Assembly: GCA_022702705.1 (NCBI GenBank)
Contig: CM040434.1
Location: 58,583,022 to 58,647,021 of the forward strand
Origin: Papilionanthe hookeriana x Papilionanthe teres
Taxonomy: Eukaryota; Streptophyta; Magnoliopsida; Asparagales; Orchidaceae
Direction of reading: 5' to 3'
DNA length: 64,000 bases
Shown here: in pieces, positions 35,741-49,400 of the stretch
Numbering within the stretch: position 1 is the first letter of the stretch
How the letters are laid out: every line of letters starts with the position of its first letter
Position numbers and translations under genes: made by a program
The notes under the pieces: generated by a model
What the model was told of the DNA's origin: nothing
The model's database searches: none
Seen by the model: only the letters and a program-made list of their open reading frames with translations

Positions 35741-38700
35741 TCGATTAAAAAGTCAACTTTACCAAAATGATCAACGCTCAATCTAATAACCTAATAGGTC
35801 AACTTTTGACTAAAAAGTTAATTTGGGTCAAAATAGTCAATTTTTGACCAAATGACCACCCATAGACCCAATTAGTTAAGTATTGACCAAAAAGTCAACT
35901 TTGGTTAAAATGGTCATTTTTGAACAAATGACCAACACTTTGACCCGATAGGTCAACGTTTGACAAAAAAAAGTCATATTTGGTCAAAATGGTCAATACT
36001 TGGCCCATTGTCAACTCATTGACCAAATAGGTCAACTTTTGACCAAAAAGCCAATTTTGGTCAAAATGATCAATTTCTCGAATCTAATGACCACTCCGTC
36101 AATCTAATCGGCTAATCTTGACCAAAAATTGACTATTTCAACCAAAAATTCTATTTTGGTCCAAATAGTCAATTTTTGACCTAATAACTAATTATTGACC
36201 TAAAAAGTCAATCTCAGACCAAAAAGTCAACTTTGGTCAAATCGATCAATCCTTAACCCAATGACAATCCCATTGACCCAATTGGTCAACTTTTGACTAC
36301 AAACTCAATTTTGGTCAAAAAAATCAATTTTTGACCTAATGGCCGCCCATTGACTCAATAGGACAACATTTGAGCAAAAAGTCAACTTTTGTAAAAATGG
36401 TTAACTTTTGACCCAAAGACCAACCCATTGACCCAATATGTCAACTTTTGACCAAAAAGTCATCTTCAGTCAAAATGGTCAATCCTTAACCCAATTACCA
36501 ACTCATTGACCAGATATGTCAACTTTTGAGCAAAAAGTCAATTTTGGTCAAAATGGTCAATTTTTGGTCAAAATGGTCCATTTTTGACCCACTGTCCACC
36601 CCGTTGAACCAATGGGTCGACTTTTGAAAAAAAATTTAATTTTTATCAAAATGGTCAATCCTTGACACAATGACCAATCCATTGACCCAATAGGTCAACT
36701 TTTAACCAAAAAGTCAACTTTGGTCAAAATGGTAAATCCTTGACCCAATGAGCAACCCATTGATCCAATAGGTCAAGTTTTAACCAAAAAGTCAATTTTG
36801 GTCAAAATAGTCAAGTTTTGACCTAATGATGAATTGTTGACCCAGTAAGCCAATCTCTTACCAAAAAGTCAACTTTGGTCAAAACGGTTAATCCTTGACT
36901 CAACGAGCAGCCCATTGACCCAATAGGTCAACTTTTGACCAAAAAGTTAACTTTGGTCAAAATGATCAATCCTTGACCCAATGACCAACCCATTGACCAT
37001 TTTGGTCAAAATAGTTAATTTTTGGCCTTATGACCAATTATTGACCCAATAAGTCAAACTTTGACTGAAAAGTCAACTTTGGTCAAAATGGTCAATCCTG
37101 GACCTAATGACAAACCAATAGGTCAACTTTTGACCAAAAAGTCAATTTTAGTCAAACTAGTCAGCTTTTTACATAATGACCACCCATTGACCCAATATGT
37201 CAACTTTTGACCAAAAAGTCAACTTTGGTCAAATGGTCAATTTTTTACTCAATAAATCAACTTTTGACCCAAAAGTCAACTTCAGTCAAAATGGTCAATT
37301 CTTGACCATATTACCAACTCATTGACCAAATATGTCAACTTTTGAGCAAAAAATCAACTTTGGTTAAAATGGTCAATCCTTTACCTAATGACTAACCAAT
37401 TGACCCAATAGATCAACTTTTGGCCAAAAAGTTAATTTTGTTCAAAATAGTCAATTTTCGACCTAATGACCAATTATTTACCCAGTAAGCTAATCTCTGA
37501 CCAAAAATTCAACTTTGTTCAAAATGGTTGATCTTTAACCTAATGACAAACCCATTAAACCAATAAATCAACTTTTGACCTAAAAGTCAACTTTGGTCAA
37601 AATGCTCAATCTCTGACATAATGACCAACCCATTAACCCAATAGGTCAACTTTTGACCAACAAGTCAACTTTGGTCAAAATGGTCTATCCTTGACCCAAT
37701 GACCAACCCATTGACCCAATAGGTCAACTTTTGATCAAAAAGTCAACTCTGGTCAAAATGATTAATCCTTGACCCAATGACCAATCCATTAGCCTAATAG
37801 GTCAACTTTTGACCAAAAAGTCAATTTAGGTCAAAATAGTCAATTTTTGAATTAATGCCCAATTATTGACCCAATAAGTCAATCTCTGAACAAAAAGCCA
37901 TTGACCCAATAAGTTAACTTTTGAACAAAACATCAATTTTAGTCAAAATATACAATTTTTGACCTAAAGACCACCCATTGACCCAATAGGTCAACATTTA
38001 ACCAAAAAGTAAAGTTGGGTTAAAATTGTCAATTTTTGACCCAATGACTAACCCATTGACCCAATAGGTCAACTTTTGACCAAAAAATTCATCTTTGTTC
38101 AAAATGGTCAATTCTTGACCCAATTACCAACTCATTGACCAAAATGATCAACTTTTAACCAAAAAATCAACTTTTATAAAAATGGTCAATTTCTGACCCG
38201 TTGACCATTTTGGTCAAAATATTTAATTTTTGACCTAATGACCAATTATTGACACAATAAGTCAAACTCTGACCGAAAAGTCAACTTTGGTCAAAATGGT
38301 CAGTCCTGGACTTAATGACAAACCCATTGAGACAATAGGTCAACATTTGTCCAAAAAGTCAATTTTGGTCAAAATAGTCAACTTTTTACATAATTACCAC
38401 CCAATGACCCAATAGGTCAACTTTTGAACAAAAAGTCAACTTTGGTCAAAATGGTTAATTTTTGACCCAATAAATCAACTTTTGACCCAAAAGTCATCTT
38501 CGGTCAACATGGACAATCCTTGATCCAATGACAACTCATTGACCAAATATGTCAACTTTTTAGCAAAAAGTAAACTTTGGTCAAAATGGTCAATTTTTGA
38601 CATAATGACCAAAACATTTACCCAATAGGTCAACTTTTAACCAAAAAGTAAACTTTAGTCAAAATGGTCAATCCTTGACCCAATGACAAAGCCATTGACC

Positions 38701-41700
38701 CAATATGTCAACTTTTGACCAAATAGTCAATCTTTTACCTAATGACACCCAATAAGTGAACTTTTGACAAAAAGTAAACTTTGGTCAAAAGAGATAATTT
38801 TTGACCCAATGACCAACCCATTGACCCAATAGGTCAACTTTTGACTAAAAAGTCATCTTTGGTCAAAATGGTCAATTCTTGACCCAATTACCAACTCATT
38901 GACCAAAGTCAACTTTTGACCAAAAAGTCAACTTTAGTAAAAAATAGTCAATTTCTGACCTTATGACCGCCGCGTTGACCATTTTGGTCAAAAAAGTCAA
39001 TTTTTGACCTAATGACCAATTATTGACCAAATAAGTCAAACTCTAACCGAAAAGTCAACTATGGTCAAAATGGTCAATCCTTGACCCAACGACCAACCCA
39101 TCAACCGAATAAGTCAACTTTTGACGAAAAAGTTAATTTTGGTCAAAATAGTCAATTTTTTACCTAATGACCACCCATTGACCCAATAGGTCAACTTTTC
39201 GACCAAAAAGTCAACTTTGTCCAAATGGTCAATTTTCAATCTAATAGATCAACTTTCGACCCAAAAATCATCTTCGGTCAAAATGGTCAATTATCGACCC
39301 AATTACCAACTCATCGACCAAATATGTCAACTTTTGAGATAAAAGTCAACTTTGGTCAAAATGGTCAATCCTTGACCTAATGATCAACCCATTGACCCAA
39401 TAGGTCAACTTTTGACCTAAAAGTCAATTTTAGTCAAAATAGCTAATTTTTGACCTAATGACGAATAAATTACCTAGTATGCTAATCTCTGACCAAAAAG
39501 TCAACTTTGGTCAAAATGGTTGAATTTTGACCCAATGACAAAGCCATTGAACCAATAAGTCAACTTTTGACCAAAAAGTTAACTTTAGTCAAAATGGTCA
39601 ACTTCCAACCCAATGACCAACCCTTTGACCCAATAGGTGAACTTTTGTCCAAAAAGTTAATTTTTTTCAAAATGGTCAATCCTTGACCCAATAACCAACT
39701 CATTGACCCAATAGGTCAACTTTTGACCAAAAAGTCAATTTTGGTCAAAATAGTCAAATTTTGACCTAATGACCAACAATTGACCAAGTATATCAACTTT
39801 TGACCAGATAGTCAACTTTGGTCAAAATGGTCAATTTTTGACCAAATGACCAACTCATTGACCCAATAGGGCAACTTTTGACTAAAAAGTCATCTTGGTC
39901 AAAATGGCTACTTCTTAACCCAATTACCAACTCATTGACCAAATGGGTCAACTTTTGACCAAAAAGTCAACTTTGTTCAAAATGGTCAATTTCTGACCCA
40001 ATGATCACCCTGTTCACCCAATGGGTTAACTGTTAACCAGAAAATTGATTTTGGTCAAAATAGTCAATGTTTGACCTAATGACCAATTATTGACCCAATA
40101 AGTAAATCTCTGACTAAAAACTCAAGTTTGGTCAAAATGGTCAATTCTTGACCCAATGACAAACCCACTGACCCAATAGGTCAACTTTTGACCAAAAAGT
40201 CAATTTTGGTCAAAATATTCAATTTTTGACCTAATGACCAATTTTTGACCCAGTAAGCCAATCTCTAACCAAAAAATCAACTTTAATAAAAATGGTCAAT
40301 ACTTGACCCAATGACGAACACATTGATCCAATAGGTCAACTTTTGACCAAAAAGTCAATTTTTATCAAAATTGTAAATCTTTTACGCAATGACCAACCCA
40401 TTGACCCAATAGGTCAACTTTTGACCAAAAATTCAACTTTGGTCAAAATGGTCAATCTTCGACCCAATGACCAACCCATTGAACCAATAGGTCAACTTTT
40501 GGCCAAAAAGTTAATTTTGGTCAAAATTGTCAATTTTTGACCTAATGACCATCCCATTAACCCAATAAGTCAACTTTTGACCAAAAAATCAAGTTTGGTT
40601 AAAATGGTCAATTCTGACTTAATGACTAACCCATTAATCCAATAGGTCAAATTTTGACCAAAATATCAACTTTGGTCAAAATTGTCAATTTCTAACCCAA
40701 TGACTTCCTCGTTGAACCAATGAGTTAACTTTTGACCAAAAAATCAATTTTGGTCAAAATAATCAATTTTTGACCTAATGACCAATTATTGAGCTAATAA
40801 GTGAATCTCTGACCAAAAAAAGTCATCTTTGGTCAAAATGGTCAATCCTTGACCCAATGGCAAACCCATTGACGCAATAGGTCAACTTTTGACTAAAAAG
40901 TTAATTTTAGTCAAAATAGTCAATTTTTGACCTAATGACCACCCATTAACCCAATAGACAACTTTTGACTACAAAGTCAACTTTGGTCAAAATGGTCAAT
41001 TTTTTACCTAATGACCAACCCATTGACCCAAAAGCTTAAATTTTGACCAAAAAGTCATCTTCGTTCAAAATTGTCAATTCTTGACCCAATTAACAACTTA
41101 TTGAACAAATAGGTCAACTTTTGACCAAAAAGTCAACTTTGTTCAAGATGGTCAATTTTTGACCCAATGACTACCCCGTTGACCCAATGGGTCAAATTTT
41201 GAGCAAAAATATAATTTTTGTCAAAATAATTAGTTTTTGACCTAATGACCAATTATTGACCCAATAAGTCAATCACTGACCAAAAAGTCAACATTGGTTA
41301 AAATGGTCAGTTCTTGAGCCAATGATTAACCCATTTACCCTATAGGTCAATTTTGGACCAAAAAGTCAACTTCGCTCAAAATGGTCAATCCTTGACCCAA
41401 TGACCAACCCATTGACTCAATAGGTCAACTTTTGACCAAAAAGTCAATTTTGGTCAAAATAGTAAATTTTGACCTATGACCAATTATCGACTCTAAGAAG
41501 CCAATCTTTGAGCAAAAAGTAAACTTTGGTCAAAATGGTCAATCCTTGACCTAATGACCAACGCATTGACCCAACAGGCCAACTTTTGACCAAAAAGTCA
41601 ACTTTCGTCAAAATGATTAATCCTTGACCCAATGACCAACTCATTTGCCTAATAGGTCAAGTTTTGACCAAAAAGTCAATTTCGGTCAGAATAGTCAATT

Positions 41701-43620
41701 TTCAAATTAATGACCAATTATTAATTCAATAAGTCAATCTCTGACCATAAAGTCAACTTTGGTTAAAAAGGTCAATCCTTGACCCAATGACAAACTCATT
41801 GACCCAATAGGTCAACGTTTGACGAAAAAATCAATTTTGGTCGACATAGTCAACTTTTAGCCTAATGACCACCCATTGACCCAATAGGTTAACTTTTGAC
41901 CAAAAAGTCAACTTTGCTTAAAATGGTCAATTTTTAACCTAATGACTAACCCATTGACCTAATAAGTCAACTTTTGACCAAAAAAGTCATATTTGTTCAA
42001 AATTATCAATTGTTGACCTTATTACCAACTCATTGACTAAATAGGTCAACTTTTGACCAAAAAGTCAACTTTGGTCAAAATGGTCAATTCTGACCCAATG
42101 ACCATTCAGTTGACCCAATGACTTAACTTTTGACCAAAAATTGACTATTTTGACCAAAAATTCTATTTTGGTTAAAATACTCAATATTTGACTAAATGAC
42201 CAATTATTGACCCAATAAGTCAATCTCTAACCAAAGAGTCAACTTTGGTCAAAATGGTCAATCTTTGACCCAATGACAGACCCCTTGACTCAATAGATCA
42301 ACTTTTGACCAAAAAGTCAATTTTAGTCAAAATATTTAATTTTTAACCTAATGACCTCCCATTGACCCAATAGGTCAACTTTTGACAAAAAAGTCAAGTT
42401 TGGTCAAAATGGTCAACTCTTGACGCAATGACTAACCCACTAACACAATAGATCAACTTTTGACTGAAAAGTCATCTTAAGTCAAAATGGTCAATTCTTG
42501 ACCCAATTACCAACTCATTGACTAAATAGGTCAACTCTTGACCAAAAAGTCAATTTTGGTCAAAATGATCAATTTTTGACCTAATGACCATCCCCTTGAC
42601 ACAATGGGTCAACTTTTGACAAAAATTTAAATTTGGTATAAATAATCAATTTTTAACCCAATGACCAATTTTTGACCCAATAAGTCAATCTCTGACAAAA
42701 AAGTCAGCTTGGGTCATAATGGTCAATCCTTGGCTCAATGACTAACCCGTTGTCCCAATAGGTCAACTTTTGACCAAAAAGTCAATTTGGGTCAAAATTG
42801 TCAATTTTTGACCTAACGACCAATTATTGACCCAGTAAGCTAATCTCTGACTAAAAAGTCAACTTTGGTCAAAATGGTCAATCCTTGACCCAATGATTAA
42901 CTCATTGACCCAATAGGTCAACTTTTGACCAAAAAGGCAACTTTGGTCAAAATGATCAATCCTTGACCCAATGACCAACCCATTGGCCTAATAGGTCAAC
43001 TTTTAACCAAAAAGTCAATTTGGTCAAAGTAGTAAAATTTTGAATTATTGACCAATTATTGACCCAATAAGTCAATTGCCCAAAAAGTCAACTTTTGTCA
43101 AAATGGTCAATCCTTGACCAAATGACAAAGCCATTGACCCAATAGGTTAACTTTTGACCAAAAAGTTAATTTTGGATAAAATAATCAATTTTTGACCTAA
43201 TGACCACCTGTTGACCCAATAGGTCAACTTTTGACGATAGAGTCAACTTTGGTCAAAAGGGTCAACTTTTAACACAATGACCAACGCATTGACCAAATAT
43301 GTAAACTTTTGACTAAAAAATCATCTTTGTTCAAAATGGTCAATTTTTGACCCAATTACCAACTCATTGACCAATTAGGTCAACTTTTGACCAAAAAATC
43401 AACTTGGTAAAAATGGTAAATTTCTAACTCGATAACCATCCTGTCGACCATCTGGGTCAAAATAGTTTATTTTTGACCTAATGACCAATTATTGACCCAA
43501 TAAGTCAAACTCTGACCGAAAAGTCCACTTTGGTCAAAATGGTCAATCCTTGACCTAATGACAAACTCATTGACCCTATAGGTCAACTTTTGACCAAAAG
43601 GTCATATTTGGTCAAAATAG
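35740..43620 (+). repeat. Satellite module A3
   Basis: Third copy of module A. Markers in order: CCTAATAACCTAATAGG-like junction near 35780; doubled GTCAAAATGGTC block with CCCACTGTCC near 36588; truncated monomers GTTGACCATTTTGGTC near 36990, 38203 and 38976; GGTTAACTGTTAACCAG near 40024; GAGCAAAAATATAATTTTTG near 41203; TTATCAATTGTTGACC near 42003; CCGAAAAGTCCACTTTGG near 43517. It is the most complete copy and is not interrupted by N. Confidence 0.8.
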
Positions 43621-46600
43621 TCATCATTGACCCAATGACCAACACATTGACCCAAAAGGTCAACTTTTGACCAAAATGACATTTTTGCTCAAAATTGTCA
43701 ATTTTTGACCTAATGACCTCCACATTGACTTAAATAGGTCAACTTTTGACCAAAAATTCAACTTTGGTCAAAATGGCCAATCCTTGACCCAATGACCAAC
43801 CCATTGACCCAATAGGTCAACTTTTGACCAAAAAGTCAATTTTGGTCAAAATAGTCAATTTTTACCTAATGACCAATTATTGACCCGATAAAGCCAATCT
43901 TCGACCAAAAACTCAACTTAAGTCAAAATGATCAATCCTTTACCCATCGACTAAACCCATTCACTCGATAGGTCAACTTTTGACCAAATAGTTAATTTTG
44001 CTCAAAATAGTCAATCTTTTGACTTAATGACCACCTATTGGCCTAATTAGTCAACTTTTGACCAAAAAGTCAACATTGGTCAAAATGGTTTGACCCAAAG
44101 ACCAACTCATTAACCCGATAGGTCAACTTTTGATCAAAAAGTCATCTTTGGTCAAAATGGTTAATTTAAGACCCAATGACCACCCCGTTGACCAATGGGT
44201 TAACTTTTGACCAAAAATTCGATTTTGGTGAAATAGTTAATTTTTTACCTAATGACTAATTAGTAACGCAATAAGTCAATCTCTGACCAAAAAATCAACT
44301 TTGGTCAAAATGGTCAATCCTTGACCCAATGACAAACCCATTGACTAAATAGGTCAACTTTTGACCAAAATGTTAATTTTGGTCAAAATAGGTCAACTGT
44401 TGACCAAAAAGTTATCTTTGGTCAAAATGGTCATTTTCTGACCCAATGACCCTCCCGTTGACCCAATGTGTTAACTTTTCACAAAAAATTCGATTTTGGT
44501 CAAAATAGTTAATTTTTGCCTAATGACCAATTCTTGACCCAATAAGTCAATCTCTGACCAAAAATTCAACTTTGGTCAAAAAGGTCAATCCCTGACCCAA
44601 TGACAAACCCATTGACCCAATAGGTTAACTTTTGACCAAAAAGTCATTTTTTGTCAAATAATCAATTTTTTGACTTAATGACCACCCATTGACCCAATAT
44701 GTCAACTTTTGACCAAAAAGTCAATTTTAGCCAAAATAGTTAATTTTTGACCTAATGACCAACTGACCCAGAAAGCCAATCTCTGAGCAAAAGTCAACTT
44801 TAGTCAAAATGGTCAATCCTTGACCCAATGACCAACACATTGACCCAATAGGTCAACTTTTGAACAAAAAAGTCATCTTTAGTCAAAATGGTCAATTCTT
44901 GACCCAATTACCAACTCATTGACCAAATAGGTCAACTTTTGACCAAAAAGTCAACTTTGGTCAAAATGCTCAATTTTAAATTAATGACCAATTATTAACC
45001 CAATAAGTCAATTTCTAACCAAAATGTCAACTTTGGTCAAAATGGTCAATCCTTGACCCAATGACCAACACATTGGCCTAGTAGGTCAACTTTTGACAAA
45101 AAAGTGAATTTTGGTCAAAATAGCCAATTTTTGATTTAGTGACCAATTATTGACCCAATAAGTCAATCACTGACCACAAAGTCAACTTTGGTCAAAATGG
45201 TCAATCCTAGACCTAATGACAAACCAATTGACCCAATAGGTCAACGTTTGACCAAAAAGTCAATTTTGATCAAAATAGTCGATTTTACCTAATGACCACC
45301 CATTGATCCAATAGGCCAACTTTTGACCAAAAAGTCAACTTCGACAAAATGGTCAATTTTCGACCCAATGACTAACCCATCGACCCAATAGATCAACTTT
45401 TAACCAAAAAGTCATCTTCGGTCAAAATGGTTAATACTTGACTCAATTACCAACTCATCGACTCAAATAGGTTAAATTTTGACCAAAAAGTCAACTTTTG
45501 TCAAAATAGTCAATTTCTGACCCAATCACCACCCCGTTGACCTAATAGGTCAACTTTTAACCAAAAATATAATTTTTGTTAAAATAATTAATTTTTGACC
45601 TAATGACCAATTGTTGACCCAATAAGTCATTTTCTGACCAAAAAGTCAACTTTCGCCAAAATGGTCAATCCTTGACCCAATGACCAATCCATTGACCCAA
45701 TAAGTCAACTTTTGACCAAGAAGTCAACTTCGATCAAAATGGTAAATCCTTGACCTAATGACCCAAAAGGTCAACTTTTGACCAAAAAGTCAATTTTGGT
45801 CAAAATAGTCAATTTTTGACCTGATGACCAATTATTGACCAAGTAAGCCAATCTCTAACCAAAAACTCAACTTTGGTCAAAATGGTCAATCTGTGACCCA
45901 ATGACCAACTCATTAACCCAATAGGTCTACTTTGGTTAAAATGATCAATCCTTGACCAAATGACCAACCCAGTGGCCTAATAGGTCAACTTTTGACCAAA
46001 AAGTCAATTTTTGTCAAACTAGTAAATTTTTTAATTAATAACCAATTATTAACCCGATAAGACAATCTTTGATTAAAAATTCAACTTTGGTCAAAATGGT
46101 CAATCCTCGACCCAATGACAAACCCATTGACCTAAGAGGTCATCATTTGACCAAAAAATTAATTTGGGTCAAAATAGTCAATTTTTTACCAAATGACCAC
46201 CCATTGACCCAATAGGTCAAGTTTTGACCAAAAGTCATGTTTGGTTAAAATGGTTAATTTTTGACCCAACGACTAACCCATTGACCCATTAGGTCAACGT
46301 TTGAGCAAAAATATATATTTGCTCAAAATGGTTAATTCTTTACCCAATTACCAACTCATTGACCAAATTGGTCAACTTTTGACCAAAAATTTAACTTTGG
46401 TCAAAATGGTCAATTTCTGACCCAATGACCACCCCATTGACCCAATGGGTTAACTTTTGACCAAAAATTCAATTCTGGTAAAAATAGGTCAACTTTTGAC
46501 CAAAAAGTCATCTTTGGTCAAAATGGTCAATTTCTGACCCAATGACCCTCCCGTTGACCCAATGGGTTAACTTTTGACAAAAAATTCGATTTTGGTGAAA

Positions 46601-47120
46601 ATAGACAATTTTTGCCCTAATGATCAATTGCTGACCCAATAAGTCAATCTCTGACCAAAAAGTTAACTTTGGTCAAAATGGTCAATCCTTGGCCCAATGA
46701 CAAACCCATTGACCCAACAGGTTAACTTTTGACCAAAAAGTCAATTTTTGACTTAATCACCACCCATTGACCTCATAGGTCAACCTTTGACAAAAAAGTT
46801 AATTTTAGCCAAAATAGTCAATTTTTGACCTAATGACCAATTATTGACCCAGTAACCCAATCTCTGACCAAAAAGTTAACTTTAGTCAAAATGGTCAATC
46901 ATTGACCAAATGACCAACCCATTGACCCAATAGGTCAATTTTTAACCAAAAAAGTCATCTTTGGTCAACATGGTCAATTCTTGACCCAATTACCAACTCA
47001 TTGACCAAATAGGTCAACTTTTGACCAAAAAGTCGACATTTGTCAAAATGGTCAATTTTTGAATTAATGACCAATTATAAACCCAATAAGTCAATCCCTA
47101 ACCAAAAAGTCAACTTTGTT
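43620..47120 (+). repeat. Satellite region R, first part
   Basis: About 43620-43760 resembles 29760-29880 (TTGCTCAAAATTGTCAATTT, then a CATTGACTTAAATAGG monomer). From about 44.4 kb it is built of units of roughly 2.1 kb that share GACCCTCCCGTTGACCC (~44448, ~46548; GACCCTCCCGTTGACCT at ~51112) with a following ACAAAAAATTCGATTTTGG, and an ACCACAAAGTC monomer (~45172). TCGACC-type changes occur at about 43890-43960 and 45330-45470. No gene. Confidence 0.72.
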
Positions 47121-49400
47121 CTAAATGGTTAGTCCTTGACCCAATGACCAACCCATTGACCCAATAGGTCAACTTTTGACCAAAAAAGTCATCTTTGGTC
47201 AAAATGGTCAATTCTTGAATTAATGACCAATTATTGACCCAATAAGTCAATCTCTGACTCACAAAGTCAACTTTGGTCAAAATGGTCAATCCTAAACCCA
47301 ATAACAAACCCATTGACCCAATAGGTCAACTTTTGACCAAATAGTAAATTTTGGTCAAAATAATCAATTTTTGACTTAATGACCACCCATTGACCCTATA
47401 TGTCAACTTTTGACAAAAAAGTCAATATTGGCCAAAATGGTCAATTTTTGACCCAATAGGTCAACTTTTTACCAAAAACTCATCTTTGGTCAAAATGGTC
47501 AATTCTTCACCAAATTACCAACTCATTGACCAAATGGGTCAACTTTTGACAAAAAAGTCAACTTTGATCAAAATGGTCAATTTCTGACTCAATGACCCCC
47601 CGTTCACCCAATGGGTTAACTTTTGATAAAAAATTCAACTTTGGCCAAAATAGTCAATTTTTTACCTAATGACCAATTATTGACCCAATGTTAATCTCTG
47701 ACCAAAAAGTCAACTTTGGTCACAAAGGTCAAACCTTGACCCAATGACAAACTCATTAACCCAATATGTCAACTTTTAACCAAAAAGTCAATTTTGATCA
47801 AAATTGTCAATTTTTTACCTAATGACCACCCCTTGATCCAATAGGCCAACTTTTGACCAAAAAGTCAACTTTGGTCAAAATGTCAATTTTTAACCCAATG
47901 ACCAACCCATTGACCTAATAGATCAACTTTTAACCAAAAAGTCATCTTCGATCAAAATGGTCAATTCATGACCCAATTACCAACTCATTGACCAAATAGG
48001 TCAACTTTTGACCAAAAAGTCAACTTTTGTCAAAAAGCCAATTTCTGACCCAATCACCACCCCGTTGACCCAATATGTCAATTTTTTACCAAAAATTTAA
48101 TTTTTGTCAAAATAATTAATTTTTGACCTAATGACCAATTATTGACCCAATAAGTCAATCTATGACTAAAATTTCAACTTTGGTCAAAATGGTCAATCCT
48201 TGACCCAATGATTAACCTATTGACCCAATAGGTCAACTTTTCACTAAAAAGTCAACTTCGGTCAAAATGGTCAATCCTTGACCCAAAGACTAACCCATTG
48301 ACCCAAAAGGTCAACTATTGACCAAAAAGTCATTTTTGGTCAAAATAGTCAATTGTTGACCTGATAACCAATTATTGACCTAGTAAGCCAATCTCGGACC
48401 AAAAAGTCAACTTTAGTCAAAGTGGCCAATCTGTGACCCAATGACCAACCCATTAACCCAATAGGTCATCTTTTGACCAAAAAGTCAACTTTGGTCAAAA
48501 TGATCAATCCTTGACCCAATGACCAACCCAGTGGCATAATAGGTCAACTTTTGACCAAAAAGTCAATTTTTGAATTAATGACCAATTATTGACCCAATAA
48601 GTCAATCTCTAATTAAAAAGTCAACTTTGGTCAAAATGGTCAATCCTTGACCCAATGACAAACCCATTGACATAATAGGTCAACTTTTGACCAAAAAGTT
48701 AATTTGGGTCAAAATAGTCAATTTTTGACTAAATGACCACCCATTGACCCGATAGTCAAGTTTTAGCAAAAAGTCAACTTTGGTTAAAATGTTCAATTTT
48801 TGAATCAATGACCAACCCATTAACCCAATTGGTCAACGTTTGACCTAAAAAGTCATATTTGGTCAAAATGTTCAATTCTTGACCAATTACCAAATCATTG
48901 ACCAAATAGGTCAACTTTTGACCAAAAAGTCAATTTTGGTCAAAATGGTCAATTTCTGACCCAATGACCACTCCGTTCACCCAATGTTTTAACTTTTGAC
49001 CAAAAATTGACTATTTCAACCAAAAATTCTATTTTTGTCCAAATAGTCAATTTTTGACCTAATGACCAATTATTGACCTAATAAGTCAATCTCTGACCAA
49101 AAAGTCAACTTTGGTCAAAATAGTCAGTCCTTGACCCAATGACAAATCCATTGACCAAATAGGTCAACTTTTGACCAAAAAGTCAACTTTGGTCAAAATG
49201 GACAATTTTTGAATTAATGACCAATTATTAACCCAATAAGTAAATCTCTATCTAAAAAGACTACTTTGGTCAAAATGGTCAATCCTTAACCCAATGACCA
49301 ACCCATTGGCCTAATAGGTTAACTTTTGACAAAAAAGTCAATTTTGGTCCAAATAGTCAATTTTTGAATTAATGACCAATTATTGACCCATTAAGTCAAT
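47120..49400 (+). repeat. Copy of module B inside region R (B2)
   Basis: Matches 33420-35740 marker by marker: TGGTTAGTCCTTGACCC near 47127, CCCAATGTTAATCTC near 47690, CAGTGGCATAATAGGTC near 48530, CCGATAGTCAAGTTTTAGC near 48748, GTAAATCTCTATCTAAAAAG near 49238. It lacks part of one monomer near 48570 that B1 has near 34890-34910. Confidence 0.8.
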
